A DNA stretch of 64,000 nucleotides from [Limnothrix rosea] IAM M-220 (GTDB lineage: Bacteria > Cyanobacteriota > Cyanobacteriia > Cyanobacteriales > MRBY01), in the NCBI RefSeq assembly GCF_001904615.1, contig NZ_MRBY01000015.1, positions 18,077-82,076 on the forward strand. Reading direction: 5' to 3'. The position numbers and the translations under genes were made by a program. Below, in pieces: positions 56,834-64,000 of the stretch (positions within the stretch are counted from its first letter, which is position 1; each line of letters starts with the position of its first letter). The notes under the pieces are model-generated. The model ran no database searches and was not told the origin of the DNA. It was given only the letters and a program-made list of their open reading frames with translations.

Positions 56834-56915
56834 TGCGGACGGAGAGACTCGAACTCTCACGCCGTAAGACACTAGAACCTAAATCTAGCGCGTCTACCAA
56901 TTCCGCCACGTCCGC
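56834..56915 (-). tRNA. trnL: tRNA-Leu (anticodon TAG)
   Basis: An 82-nt class II tRNA on the minus strand: acceptor GCGGACG/CGTCCGC with discriminator A, D-arm with GGTAGACGC, anticodon stem CTAGA/TCTAG with loop TTTAGGT (anticodon TAG at 56881-56879), a long variable arm and T-arm GAGAG-TTCGAGT-CTCTC. The extended variable arm and G-TAGA-C-type D loop support Leu. CCA is not encoded. Confidence 0.93.
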
Positions 56916-57040
56916 TTGCGTATTAGCTTGGTAAATATAGCATAGCGATTCTCAGCTACACAAGGGGAACTTGCAAAAGATCTTCTGCGTCTGAAAAGGC
57001 AAGTTGATTATCTGGTTGGTTTAGTTTGGGACTATATACA

Positions 57041-57787
57041 ATGACACAACGTTCGCACCGTCACAGTTTTCTAAAAGTTGGTATTGTTGCCCTTGAAATA
57101 TTAGGTTTTGCTGCGGTTTCGGCGATCGCCCAAACACCTCCAGATGTCGTTATCGAGTCAGAACCAGAAGTTGATTCAGGCACAGTGGTTATTGATGGCG
57201 AGCAGCGTTTCGTCTGCCAGTACAACCAAGGTGAATATACGGTCATGTATCAGCCTGAAAGCCAACCTGGTGAAACCTATGCTTGGGCAGTGCCCGATGA
57301 TATGGGTGGTGGCTGGACAGCTCAACGTCGTTGCAATGAAATTAGTCGCCGTCTCGAAATGTATCGTGCTGACGGTTTAGTCGAACTCACCACAGGTCGC
57401 GAAAATAACTACGACATTGTATGTGTCACCACCGAAGCGAATAATAGCTGCCAAATTGTCTTTACTGTCCCCCAAGGACAAAACGCGATCGCCACCCGTG
57501 ATGCCGTATTTGAAAACTTAGCGACGGCAGAAGACGGCATTCAAACCCAAGGTGTAAATACCTTTGGCAGTCGACAGAATAACAACAATATTTTGGGACA
57601 AATCTTTGGTATTTTTGGCGGTAACTCTAGCCCTGTGACAACGTCTTCTAGTCGATTCAGCAGCGGCATTAATCTCAAGCCTTTTCTTGATCCTAGTGAT
57701 GGCGGTACTGGCACAGCGTTGACCAGAGGTAATAACGTCGCCCCAACATCCCCTAGCCGTCAGCTTAACCCCGATTTATTCCGTTAA
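57041..57787 (+). CDS. COP23-domain secreted protein
   Basis: A 248-residue protein with a signal peptide (VGIVALEILGFAAVSAIAQ). The domain at about 45-150 (FVCQYNQGEYTVMYQP, WTAQRRCNEISRRLEMYRADGL, ENNYDIVCVTTEANNSCQIVFTVP) fits the COP23 family, named from the circadian oscillating membrane protein of Cyanothece. The three to four cysteines probably form disulfides. The tail is Gly/Ser/Asn-rich and disordered. The ATG at 57041 is chosen over a TTG five codons upstream. Confidence 0.85.
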   Translation: MTQRSHRHSFLKVGIVALEILGFAAVSAIAQTPPDVVIESEPEVDSGTVVIDGEQRFVCQYNQGEYTVMYQPESQPGETYAWAVPDDMGGGWTAQRRCNEISRRLEMYRADGLVELTTGRENNYDIVCVTTEANNSCQIVFTVPQGQNAIATRDAVFENLATAEDGIQTQGVNTFGSRQNNNNILGQIFGIFGGNSSPVTTSSSRFSSGINLKPFLDPSDGGTGTALTRGNNVAPTSPSRQLNPDLFR

Positions 57788-57852
57788 GTAACTGGCTGAT
57801 TTACAAGCCCATCGCCCACGAAAAAGTCCTATGATTTTGGGCACAGTGCGGG

Positions 57853-58971
57853 ATGGGCAACATGATTAAAATCTATACTCAACAGCAGCGGGGTGAAGCT
57901 TGGTTAGAAAAATACCGCGATCGCCCTGTCGTTTTTGCATGCGGACTAGGATTCACTGAAACTGCTTTAATCCCCCATATTTCTGCCGCAGGGGCAACGT
58001 CAGAATCTAGAAAATACACGGCGATCGCCGATGCGGAATGTGTTCATCGTGGTTTCAATGAGCAAGTCACTTATCCACTACCCCCCTTAACCGTTGGTGC
58101 ATCACCAGCCATTTTGTCGCGGGCAATTATTGAAAGTTACGACATTCCAACTTTTTTATTTAATACAGGTTTGGCGATCGCCCCCGATGCAAAAGCAGTT
58201 CCCCTAATTGATGTTGGCGGACAGGCGGCAAAATGCGTTTCGACGGGACAAGCACTCCCATTAGAGACTGTTCAAAATCTCTTTGAGGAAGGTTTAGCGT
58301 GGGGTAAAAAATTAGCGGAAAAATATTCGGGGCGATCGCTGGTTCTCGGAGAATGTGTCGTCGCCGGAACCACTACTGCTTTAGCAATCCTTACTGCTCT
58401 CGGATATGACGCACAGGGCAAGGTAAATAGCAGTCACCTCAAGTGCAATCACGCTTTGAAATGGAATATCGTGCAAAAAGGTCTTGCCAAAGCATCACTT
58501 TTATCTTCAATAGATCCCTTGAAAATTGTTGCTGCAGTAGGCGATCCGATGCAGATTTTTATCGCAGGGATGGCGATCGCTGCCAGTCAAATCACAGGCG
58601 TTCTCCTCGCGGGCGGCACACAAATGCTAGCCGTCTATGCATTAATGAAGGCGATCGCTGACTTTCACTCGCAGACATTTCAAGCGCAAAATATCATCAT
58701 CGGCACAACTCGTTGGGTGGCAGAAGACCCTACTGGAGACACTGTCGGTCTAGCGGAGGCAATCGGCGGTGTACCACTACTTGCCACTCAACTGAGCTTG
58801 CAACGCTCCAGATTTCCACAACTTCAGGCTTACGAGCAAGGCTATGTGAAAGAAGGAGTCGGCGCTGGCGGCTTGAGCTGTGCTGCAACATTTGGCTATC
58901 AAGCACAGCAAGCAGAATTACAGGCAATTATCGAACGTACATTAGCTGCCTATGTCATCCATCAACCCTAA
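57853..58971 (+). CDS. CobT-like nicotinate-nucleotide phosphoribosyltransferase (UPF0284 type)
   Basis: A 372-residue protein of the nicotinate mononucleotide-dependent phosphoribosyltransferase family found in cyanobacteria and archaea. Visible motifs are ACGLGFTETALIPHISAAGAT at the start, FNTGLAIAPDAK, GECVVAGTTTALAIL near 170 and LAGGTQMLAVYAL near 270. It should activate the lower base for cobalamin or pseudocobalamin. Annotation as CobT is by family; the base used is unknown. An alternative ATG lies three codons in. Confidence 0.85.
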   Translation: MGNMIKIYTQQQRGEAWLEKYRDRPVVFACGLGFTETALIPHISAAGATSESRKYTAIADAECVHRGFNEQVTYPLPPLTVGASPAILSRAIIESYDIPTFLFNTGLAIAPDAKAVPLIDVGGQAAKCVSTGQALPLETVQNLFEEGLAWGKKLAEKYSGRSLVLGECVVAGTTTALAILTALGYDAQGKVNSSHLKCNHALKWNIVQKGLAKASLLSSIDPLKIVAAVGDPMQIFIAGMAIAASQITGVLLAGGTQMLAVYALMKAIADFHSQTFQAQNIIIGTTRWVAEDPTGDTVGLAEAIGGVPLLATQLSLQRSRFPQLQAYEQGYVKEGVGAGGLSCAATFGYQAQQAELQAIIERTLAAYVIHQP

Positions 58972-59360
58972 AAAACTAGCGGCGCGGCAAACAATTTTGA
59001 ATTAAAGATGCATTAATTACACAAAAAACAACCATCAGATCAGTAAACTGTGATGCCGTCATAATGTGAGGAAACATAACTTAAACACTCCAAAACTCAC
59101 AGACAATTATCTTAAAATAAGAAATATTTTGACTGTGTTACTACTTCCCAAAAAACAATGACATTCAAGTCATATTACGAAGTCATTTAGAAAAACTATG
59201 ATGTTTCTAATACTCTAAATCTAAGTTTGTACTGTCGTAATAGCTGTGATTTAGATCACTAATAAAACAATGAAAATTCAGAGATTAAAGTCTTGTAGAT
59301 TACTCAATATTTTATTCTGCTTATCCACGAAAATTTGTCGAAGATCAAAAAAACTTTAGA
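58972..59360. other. Convergent AT-rich spacer with a CRP-type palindrome
   Basis: About 390 bases between two 3' ends, very AT-rich. It contains one CRP-like palindrome at 59245-59260. No ORF is supported. A regulatory site between two gene ends hints at an unannotated short transcript, but I see no direct evidence for one. Confidence 0.4.
59245..59260. promoter_or_regulatory. CRP-type operator candidate (TGTGATTTAGATCACT)
   Basis: Matches TGTGA-N6-TCACA except the last base. The inner TTAGA is close to the TCTAGA centre reported for SyCRP1 sites. It lies between two gene ends, so its target is unclear. Confidence 0.4.
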
Positions 59361-59723
59361 CTATCGTAAAACCTGATGAGCAAAATCATTGATGGGTTTA
59401 AGTAAAGACTGAACTTTCGTATTCTTAGACTGCAAAAAACCGGCAGGATCTACATAGCAATCACGCCACCAATATATATCGAGGGAATAAAGAGCACTTA
59501 AAATAGTTGAATAAGATTCAGGCATCTTCTCTTCAAGATCCTTCGCCAAAATTTGCATCACTACACTACAAATGCGAATGTAAGAAATAGCTCTTTTGGA
59601 TAGGGGTAAACTTTCTTCGTTCAATTTTTGTTTTGCTTGGTTTAAACTTTCAATCTCCGCCATTTGTTTAGGGCTCACCCGCCAAATATCTACAGGAGAC
59701 GAGTCTATTGATATGCTCATCAT
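59361..59723 (-). CDS. Hypothetical helical protein
   Basis: A 120-residue soluble helical protein (for example KQMAEIESLNQAKQKLNEE). No signal peptide or membrane helix. It has two cysteines (RICSVVM, WWRDCYVDP). I recognise no family. It is AT-rich compared with its neighbours and isolated by long spacers on both sides, which suggests an accessory gene. Two adjacent ATG codons make the start uncertain by one residue. Confidence 0.55.
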   Translation of the reverse strand: MMSISIDSSPVDIWRVSPKQMAEIESLNQAKQKLNEESLPLSKRAISYIRICSVVMQILAKDLEEKMPESYSTILSALYSLDIYWWRDCYVDPAGFLQSKNTKVQSLLKPINDFAHQVLR

Positions 59724-60115
59724 CGTATTAAATAAACATGTGTAGTTTACTGGGAAAATATTTTCCGATAATAGTATTTTCCTTTAATTTAAAGAAAAAA
59801 TCAGTGATATAGAAAGTGCTACACACTGAACTACGTCAGCTCCAAACAAGTTTTGTATTACCAAAAAGATTAATATTGATCGGATATTTTTGTGACTAAA
59901 ATCACTATTGTACGACTTTAAAATCACAAAAAAAGCACTCTATAGTCAGAGGGCTTTTATGTGGCAGGGAAGATTTTAATTGCTACTCGTTTCCTGAAAA
60001 TTTACCTTGGTTTCTAAGGCAAAAAAAGACAACTAGGAAGCTTAGAAAAAATATTTTCTTGTGTTTTATTCCTGATGAAGGGTTTAATCGATGCAGTTTT
60101 ATTGGTTTACTTTTT
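59724..60115. other. AT-rich spacer with a terminator
   Basis: Nearly 400 bases containing the promoter of the 59361 gene and, at 59931-59958, a hairpin that terminates the small gene at 60116-60220. No other feature is clear. Confidence 0.45.
59931..59958 (-). terminator. Terminator for the 34-residue protein gene
   Basis: AAAAGCACTCT (59931-59941) pairs with AGAGGGCTTTT (59948-59958) with one mismatch. On the minus strand a run of seven T follows. It is about 160 bases after the small gene's stop and could also work in the plus direction. Confidence 0.75.
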
Positions 60116-60220
60116 TTAGCCGTGAGTTGGTAGTAGCCAGCTTAATAAAGGAGCGTAAATCACACAAAACACAGTGAAAATACCAGTGAATTGTAAAACA
60201 GAGATAATGTCAGCAGTCAT
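60116..60220 (-). CDS. Putative 34-residue single-helix membrane protein
   Basis: A short frame encoding MTADIISVLQFTGIFT and then VFCVIYAPLLSWLLP, ending THG. It has one clear membrane helix at about residues 8-30. GAGAGG lies nine bases before the ATG, a terminator lies downstream and a perfect CRP-type site lies 166 bases upstream. Size and shape resemble small photosystem, cytochrome b6f or NDH subunits, but I could not match it to PsaM, PsbM, PsbX, PetL, PetM or PetN from memory. Too short for ordinary ORF calling, it is likely to be missed. Confidence 0.6.
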   Translation of the reverse strand: MTADIISVLQFTGIFTVFCVIYAPLLSWLLPTHG

Positions 60221-60561
60221 AGTTGGGAGCCTCTCAAGAAAGAAATTGTTGTTTGTTTCCTATATTCAGATTATGGGGCTTACTTCCGGAAAGTTCTGTG
60301 ATGCGATCGCCCGATAAATCATGTACTGTATCAAGCGACTGTTGTTTTTAAATTACATGAAATAATGCTGTAAAAAACAAAAGAATGTGATTTTGGTCAC
60401 AAAAAAAGTCCCAAACCCTAAATGATGGTAGCATTGGAACTTCCGAACAACAATTTCTTCACTTTTATATTAAAAAAAATTCTGTTGAAATACTGGTGTG
60501 AAACCCAAATAAATGGGTGTGGTTATCCGAGACTTTGTTATTGTTTTAGCGAAAAATATTT
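60221..60561. other. Regulatory region upstream of the 34-residue gene
   Basis: 340 bases between the SDR 3' end and the small gene start, both minus strand. It carries the perfect CRP-type site 60386-60401 and one HIP1-like octamer near 60304. No other ORF is supported. Confidence 0.5.
60386..60401. promoter_or_regulatory. CRP-type operator, perfect TGTGA-N6-TCACA
   Basis: TGTGATTTTGGTCACA matches the CRP/SyCRP1 consensus at all ten defined positions. It lies 166 bases upstream of the 34-residue gene start on the minus strand, with AT-rich sequence between that could hold a promoter. Inference only; SyCRP1 itself is not in the window. Confidence 0.6.
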
Positions 60562-61227
60562 TTACCAAGGTAGAACTTCGCCCTTTGCATGCCAAAATGT
60601 GCCGGTATTGTCTAGATTTAAAGCATTAATACGCTTTAATAAGCCCTTAACTGATTCTTCAGTGGTGATACCATCATCGCGAAAGCCTGTCATACGGGTT
60701 TTTACAAGACCGGGATGTAAAATTCCTACTGCAATGCCGTGGGGCTTCAAGTCTACAGATAAGGATTTGCCGGCCATTGAAACGGCGACTTTTGACATCC
60801 TGTAGCCGTAGGAACCGCCAGAAGTGTTGTCATCAATGGAGCCCATACGACTGGTCATGATAATGACTTTTGAACCTTTACTCAGATTTGGCAGTAAAGC
60901 TTTGGTGAAACGCAATGTACCTAGGGCGTTAACCTCAAATTGTTTCCGCATACTTTCAAAATCTAAGTTGTCGAGACTAATGCGCTCCACAATTCCTGCA
61001 TTGTTGATGAGTACATCTATCGGGGTGTCTTTTAATTTTTTAGCTAAAGTATCAACCGACTTATCAGAAGTGATGTCAACGCCTGTTTCAATTTGTACAC
61101 CTAAAGCATCTAGCTCCTCTGAACTATCTCGGCACACGGCGATCGCCTGATCGCCCTGTTCTTTAATTTGCCGGCAATATTCCAAGCCAATACCGCGATT
61201 TGCCCCTGTAACCAAATATGTTGCCAC
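60562..61227 (-). CDS. SDR-family NAD(P)-dependent oxidoreductase
   Basis: A 221-residue classical short-chain dehydrogenase with TGANRGIG at 7-14, NNAG (INNAGIVERIS), a catalytic Ser in MTSRMGSIDD and YRMSK as the Tyr-x-x-x-Lys motif. The C-terminal part (GILHPGLVKTRMTGF) resembles the C-factor/CsgA-like subgroup. The substrate is unknown. It stands alone, after a terminator at 61308-61328. Confidence 0.85.
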   Translation of the reverse strand: MATYLVTGANRGIGLEYCRQIKEQGDQAIAVCRDSSEELDALGVQIETGVDITSDKSVDTLAKKLKDTPIDVLINNAGIVERISLDNLDFESMRKQFEVNALGTLRFTKALLPNLSKGSKVIIMTSRMGSIDDNTSGGSYGYRMSKVAVSMAGKSLSVDLKPHGIAVGILHPGLVKTRMTGFRDDGITTEESVKGLLKRINALNLDNTGTFWHAKGEVLPW

Positions 61228-61564
61228 TATTATGTTTCTCCATAGCCTTTGATAACCGTTCTATTGTGCCCATGTCTTCGCTGACCTTGGGTCTAAAAAC
61301 AGTAAAACTCCCCCAATGGAGGAGCTTCACCGGAATTGTTGCTCAAGTCTACTGCTGTTGAATGAATAGCGACCAATCATGACATCTAGTCAAGGGTAGA
61401 AATTCTGCTAAGAAAGAATGGAGAAAGAAAAGATTACATGTTGCTTGTATATATGAGTATCTATCTTTTTGGTTACTGTCGAAGTGACAAAGATATGCTC
61501 GAAAAGTGAAAAATATCAGGCGATCGCCCCCCATAAAAACACGACTCAAACGGACTAAGCTCAC
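61228..61564. other. Spacer with a terminator, between DUF1823 and SDR genes
   Basis: 337 bases. A minus-strand hairpin at 61308-61324 closes the DUF1823 transcript. The rest holds one HIP1 octamer and the SDR promoter. A 71-codon frame at 61349-61564 has no coding character. Confidence 0.5.
61304..61324 (-). terminator. Terminator upstream of the SDR gene
   Basis: On the minus strand CTCCTCC (61324-61318) pairs with GGGGGAG (61314-61308) across ATT, with one T-G wobble, followed by TTTT. Confidence 0.65.
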
Positions 61565-61942
61565 TCATACATCCAGTAGATTATTTTGCGCCATATAGCT
61601 CAGGAGCCAGCCAGCCATCGTTGCCCGCCGCGTTAAACGAGGCACAAGCTGATCAATCGTGTAGCCCTGAAAACCAAGCTTTTCCTTTAATAATTGCTTA
61701 TTAGGTTTAGGAATAGACCGCGTTAACTGCACCGTTGCCGGGCGACTTTCAATAAACAATGGCGGCTCCGGATATTTCTCTTGCCATACCGGCTCGACTA
61801 AATCATTATTCCAAGCTTGCGTCGTCTCATCAAAACGGTAACCAAGATAATGCCAGACCAAACGGTGTACCGTATCATCATCAAGGCGCTCATCCACAAT
61901 GCCTTGGACTGTCTCGGTTGTAAGTGGCGGCAAATCTGACAT
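61565..61942 (-). CDS. DUF1823 family protein
   Basis: A 125-residue soluble protein starting MSDLPPLTTETVQGIVDERL and containing VHRLVWHYLGYRFDETTQAWN, the hallmark of the cyanobacterial DUF1823 family; function unknown. The ATG at 61942 is chosen because the conserved sequence starts there; GAGGG lies twelve bases before it. It is a single gene. Confidence 0.82.
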   Translation of the reverse strand: MSDLPPLTTETVQGIVDERLDDDTVHRLVWHYLGYRFDETTQAWNNDLVEPVWQEKYPEPPLFIESRPATVQLTRSIPKPNKQLLKEKLGFQGYTIDQLVPRLTRRATMAGWLLSYMAQNNLLDV

Positions 61943-62364
61943 TGTTGCTAAAACCCTCAACATTATTCAGCTAAATAAATTTGTATCTCATTTTGACATA
62001 GGTCAGTTCTAAAACAGTTCTGTGGTTTAAAGTTTGAATGTCTCCAGTAGACCTCTTGCATAAGTCTTAAACTTTCTTTCTCTCTTGGGAGGGGCTAGGA
62101 GTGGGTTGCAATAGGGTTATGCAACTTACGGAAGCCCCTTTCGCCTTCGGCATCTTCCCCAAAACAGGATATGTTTAACCGGTTAATTTACTTTTGCAAG
62201 AACTTCAGTAAAGTCACCGCGCACAGTATTTTTTAGATAAAGAAAAAGCTCTTCAGGCTCAAAAGGTTGGATTAATCAACTTTAAACCTATCCTTAACCC
62301 CAAAAAGCAACTTCCCATGTGACATTAAACGGAAAATCTTCTAAATACTTCCGGATTCAAATTC
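61943..62364. other. Divergent spacer with a mini-transposon
   Basis: 420 bases between the DUF1823 gene and the choice-of-anchor gene. It contains the 156-bp inverted-repeat element 62050-62205. The rest should hold both promoters; no ORF is supported. Confidence 0.5.
62050..62205. mobile_element. 156-bp MITE-like element
   Basis: The left end GACCTCTTGCATAAGT and the inverted right end AAGTTCTTGCAAAAGT match at 12 of 16 positions, and a direct repeat CAGTA sits flush on both sides (62045-62049 and 62206-62210). GACCTCTTGCA-type ends recur in cyanobacterial insertion sequences. It has no ORF. An internal part is shared with 56373-56430. Confidence 0.65.
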
Positions 62365-63948
62365 ATGAACATCAAAACACTTTTGGGATTGTGTCTCACT
62401 CCCGCTACTATTTTTTTCGGAGAGGTTGCCACAGCAGAAATCCGTCTCACCGCGATTGGTCGCTACAGCACAGGTGTTTTTGACGATAGCGCTGCAGAAA
62501 TTGCCACCTTTGATCCGGGGAGTAATAGATTATTTGTCACTAATGCTGCCGAAAATCAAGTTGATGTTTTAGATTTAGCGGATCCTACCAATCCAACTTT
62601 GGCCTTTAGTATTGACGTTGATTACAATATTAATAGTGTGTCTTTCTATAATGGTGTGCTCGCGGCGGCAGTGGAGGGGGAAAGCGCCCAAGACCCCGGT
62701 ACTGTTCGTTTTTTTGATGGGGCAGGCAATTTATTAAATACGGTGATGGTGGGTGCATTGCCGGATATGGTGACCTTTACGCCCGATGGCATGAAGGTGT
62801 TGACTGCCAATGAAGGTGAACCTAGCGAAGATTACACAATTGACCCGGAGGGTTCTGTCAGCATTATTGATATTTCCGCAGGTGTCGAAAATGCGACGGT
62901 GACCACTGCGATGTTTACTGCTTTTAATGACATGGCCATGGAGAAAGGCATTCGTGTGTTTGGGTTGGGGGCAACTTTAGCTGAAGATGTGGAGCCGGAA
63001 TATATTGCGGTTTCTGCGGATTCGACGATGGCTTGGGTCACTTTACAGGAGGCAAATGCTCTTGGTGTGGTGGATCTGACAGCGGGTGAAATTGTTGATG
63101 TCGTGAATTTAGGCGTTAAGGACTATAGTCAGCCAAGTAATCGCCTCGATGCGAGCAATAAAGATGATGCAATCAATATTACCAACTACGATAATTTATT
63201 TGGTTTGTACCAACCTGATGCGATCGCCGCCTATGAGGTGAATGGGGAAACTTATTTGGTGACGGCCAATGAAGGGGATTCTCGCCTACGACCCACGGGT
63301 GACGATGAGGTTGAGGGCTTTGAAGAGGGGGATATTTTTAATGAAGAAAGTCGCATCGGCAGGCTAGATCTTGACCCAACGGCTTTTCCCAATGCGGAAA
63401 AACTACAGGATGATGCGGTGCTCGGTCGCCTCAAAGTGACAAACACAATGGGTGACACTGATGGTGATGGCGATTTTGATGAGCTGTATGCCTATGGCGG
63501 TCGCTCTTTTTCTATTTGGCGTAGTTCTGGGGACTTGGTTTTTGATAGTGGTAGTCAGTTTGCAGACATTACTGTGGCTCTCTTTCCAGAACATTTCAAC
63601 TCGACCAATGATGAGAATGGTTCTTTCGATGACCGCAGCGATGATAAGGGTGCTGAACCGGAAGGGGTAACAGTTGGGATGATTGGCGATCGCCACTATG
63701 CCTTTATTGGTCTAGAGCGCATGGGCGGCATCATGGTTTACGACGTGAGCGATCCGATGGCTCCCTTCTTTGTTACCTATGCCAACGACCGGGATTTTAA
63801 GGGTGATGCAGAAGCCGGTACAGCAGGAGATTTAGGCCCTGAAGGTTTATTGTTTATTCCTGCCAACGATAGCCCTAACGGCGAAAATCTCTTAGTTGTT
63901 ACCAGTGAAGTTAGTGGCACCGTTACTGTTTATAGCGTCACTGAATAA
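62365..63948 (+). CDS. Secreted choice-of-anchor I beta-propeller protein, alkaline-phosphatase-like annotation
   Basis: A 527-residue secreted protein with a signal peptide (TLLGLCLTPATIFFGEVATA). The mature part is acidic and built of propeller-like blades: RLFVTNAAENQVDVLDLADP, SVSIIDISAG, LVTANEGDSR, IGRLDLDP and AFIGLERMGGIMVYDVSDP, ending EVSGTVTVYSV. This matches choice-of-anchor I proteins, sometimes annotated as alkaline phosphatase because of fusions to 5'-nucleotidase or PhoX-like domains; no catalytic motif is seen here. A calcium-binding-like DTDGDGDFDELYAYGG loop is present. The stop codon TAA is the first triplet of the dispersed repeat that follows. Confidence 0.82.
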   Translation: MNIKTLLGLCLTPATIFFGEVATAEIRLTAIGRYSTGVFDDSAAEIATFDPGSNRLFVTNAAENQVDVLDLADPTNPTLAFSIDVDYNINSVSFYNGVLAAAVEGESAQDPGTVRFFDGAGNLLNTVMVGALPDMVTFTPDGMKVLTANEGEPSEDYTIDPEGSVSIIDISAGVENATVTTAMFTAFNDMAMEKGIRVFGLGATLAEDVEPEYIAVSADSTMAWVTLQEANALGVVDLTAGEIVDVVNLGVKDYSQPSNRLDASNKDDAINITNYDNLFGLYQPDAIAAYEVNGETYLVTANEGDSRLRPTGDDEVEGFEEGDIFNEESRIGRLDLDPTAFPNAEKLQDDAVLGRLKVTNTMGDTDGDGDFDELYAYGGRSFSIWRSSGDLVFDSGSQFADITVALFPEHFNSTNDENGSFDDRSDDKGAEPEGVTVGMIGDRHYAFIGLERMGGIMVYDVSDPMAPFFVTYANDRDFKGDAEAGTAGDLGPEGLLFIPANDSPNGENLLVVTSEVSGTVTVYSVTE

Positions 63949-64000
63949 CGTCAGTTATGGATAAGAATGTAGCCAAAATTCTTTAGAGAAAAGGAGACAC
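63946..64000 (+). mobile_element. MITE-like dispersed repeat, copy 3, cut by window edge
   Basis: TAACGTCAGTTATGG followed by ATAAGAATGTAGCC matches the first 55 bases of copy 2 (52078) with one difference. It continues beyond the window. Its first three bases form the stop codon of the preceding gene. Confidence 0.85.

Noticed and set aside
61349..61564. 71-codon minus ORF after DUF1823
   Set aside because: GTG start overlapping the preceding stop, low-complexity product and a HIP1 in frame; no sign of a real protein.

Overview
This is a piece of a cyanobacterial chromosome. The HIP1 octamer GCGATCGC, usually extended to GGCGATCGCC, is scattered densely through genes and spacers. The gene set fits: Gap2-type GAPDH, a ClpR-ClpP pair, a Psb35-like photosystem II protein, Ycf20, DUF3611, DUF4278, DUF1823, a COP23-domain protein, LL-diaminopimelate aminotransferase, group 2 and SigF-type sigma factors, and cyanobacterial Ser/Thr kinases. 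Moderate GC and protein style suggest a relative of Synechococcus PCC 7002 or Leptolyngbya PCC 7376; this is an impression only, with no search behind it.

Layout. 1-9 kb: an SDR fragment, dTDP-glucose 4,6-dehydratase, a group 2 sigma factor, a serine hydrolase, two sister Ser/Thr kinases and an SH3/peptidoglycan-binding protein. 9-16.3 kb: dapL, a 112-bp mini-transposon, then a two-gene NLR-like system: a small helical protein followed by a 1750-residue NB-ARC ATPase with 30 TPRs. 16.5-30 kb: housekeeping genes (PilT-family ATPase, an O-antigen ligase-like protein, a CorC-like protein, tRNA-CAT, pyrE, YbaB, murB-murC, gap2). 30-45 kb: RqcH/NFACT, a membrane GTPase, Uma2, DUF3611, Ycf20, ClpC, a third kinase, an ABC exporter, thioredoxin and fabG. 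45-64 kb: sigF, a TPR protein, an EF-G paralogue, an EAL phosphodiesterase, a CobA-HemD fusion, clpR-clpP, tRNA-Leu, a COP23 protein, a CobT-like protein, an SDR, DUF1823 and a secreted choice-of-anchor protein, with several families of small repeats in the spacers.

Most genes are single units or pairs with recognisable intrinsic terminators. The main candidate for an under-described system is 10609-16300. The C-terminus of the small protein and the N-terminus of the NB-ARC protein carry nearly the same NYGRDQF-x-I-x-x-P-x-G motif. This is the arrangement of bacterial NLR/effector pairs that signal through a shared amyloid-like motif. Other points of interest are three families of small inverted-repeat elements (one flush with a 14-bp direct repeat, one present three times and supplying a stop codon), a pair of diverged structured repeats next to sigF, and a 34-residue membrane protein gene with its own Shine-Dalgarno, terminator and a perfect CRP-type operator upstream.
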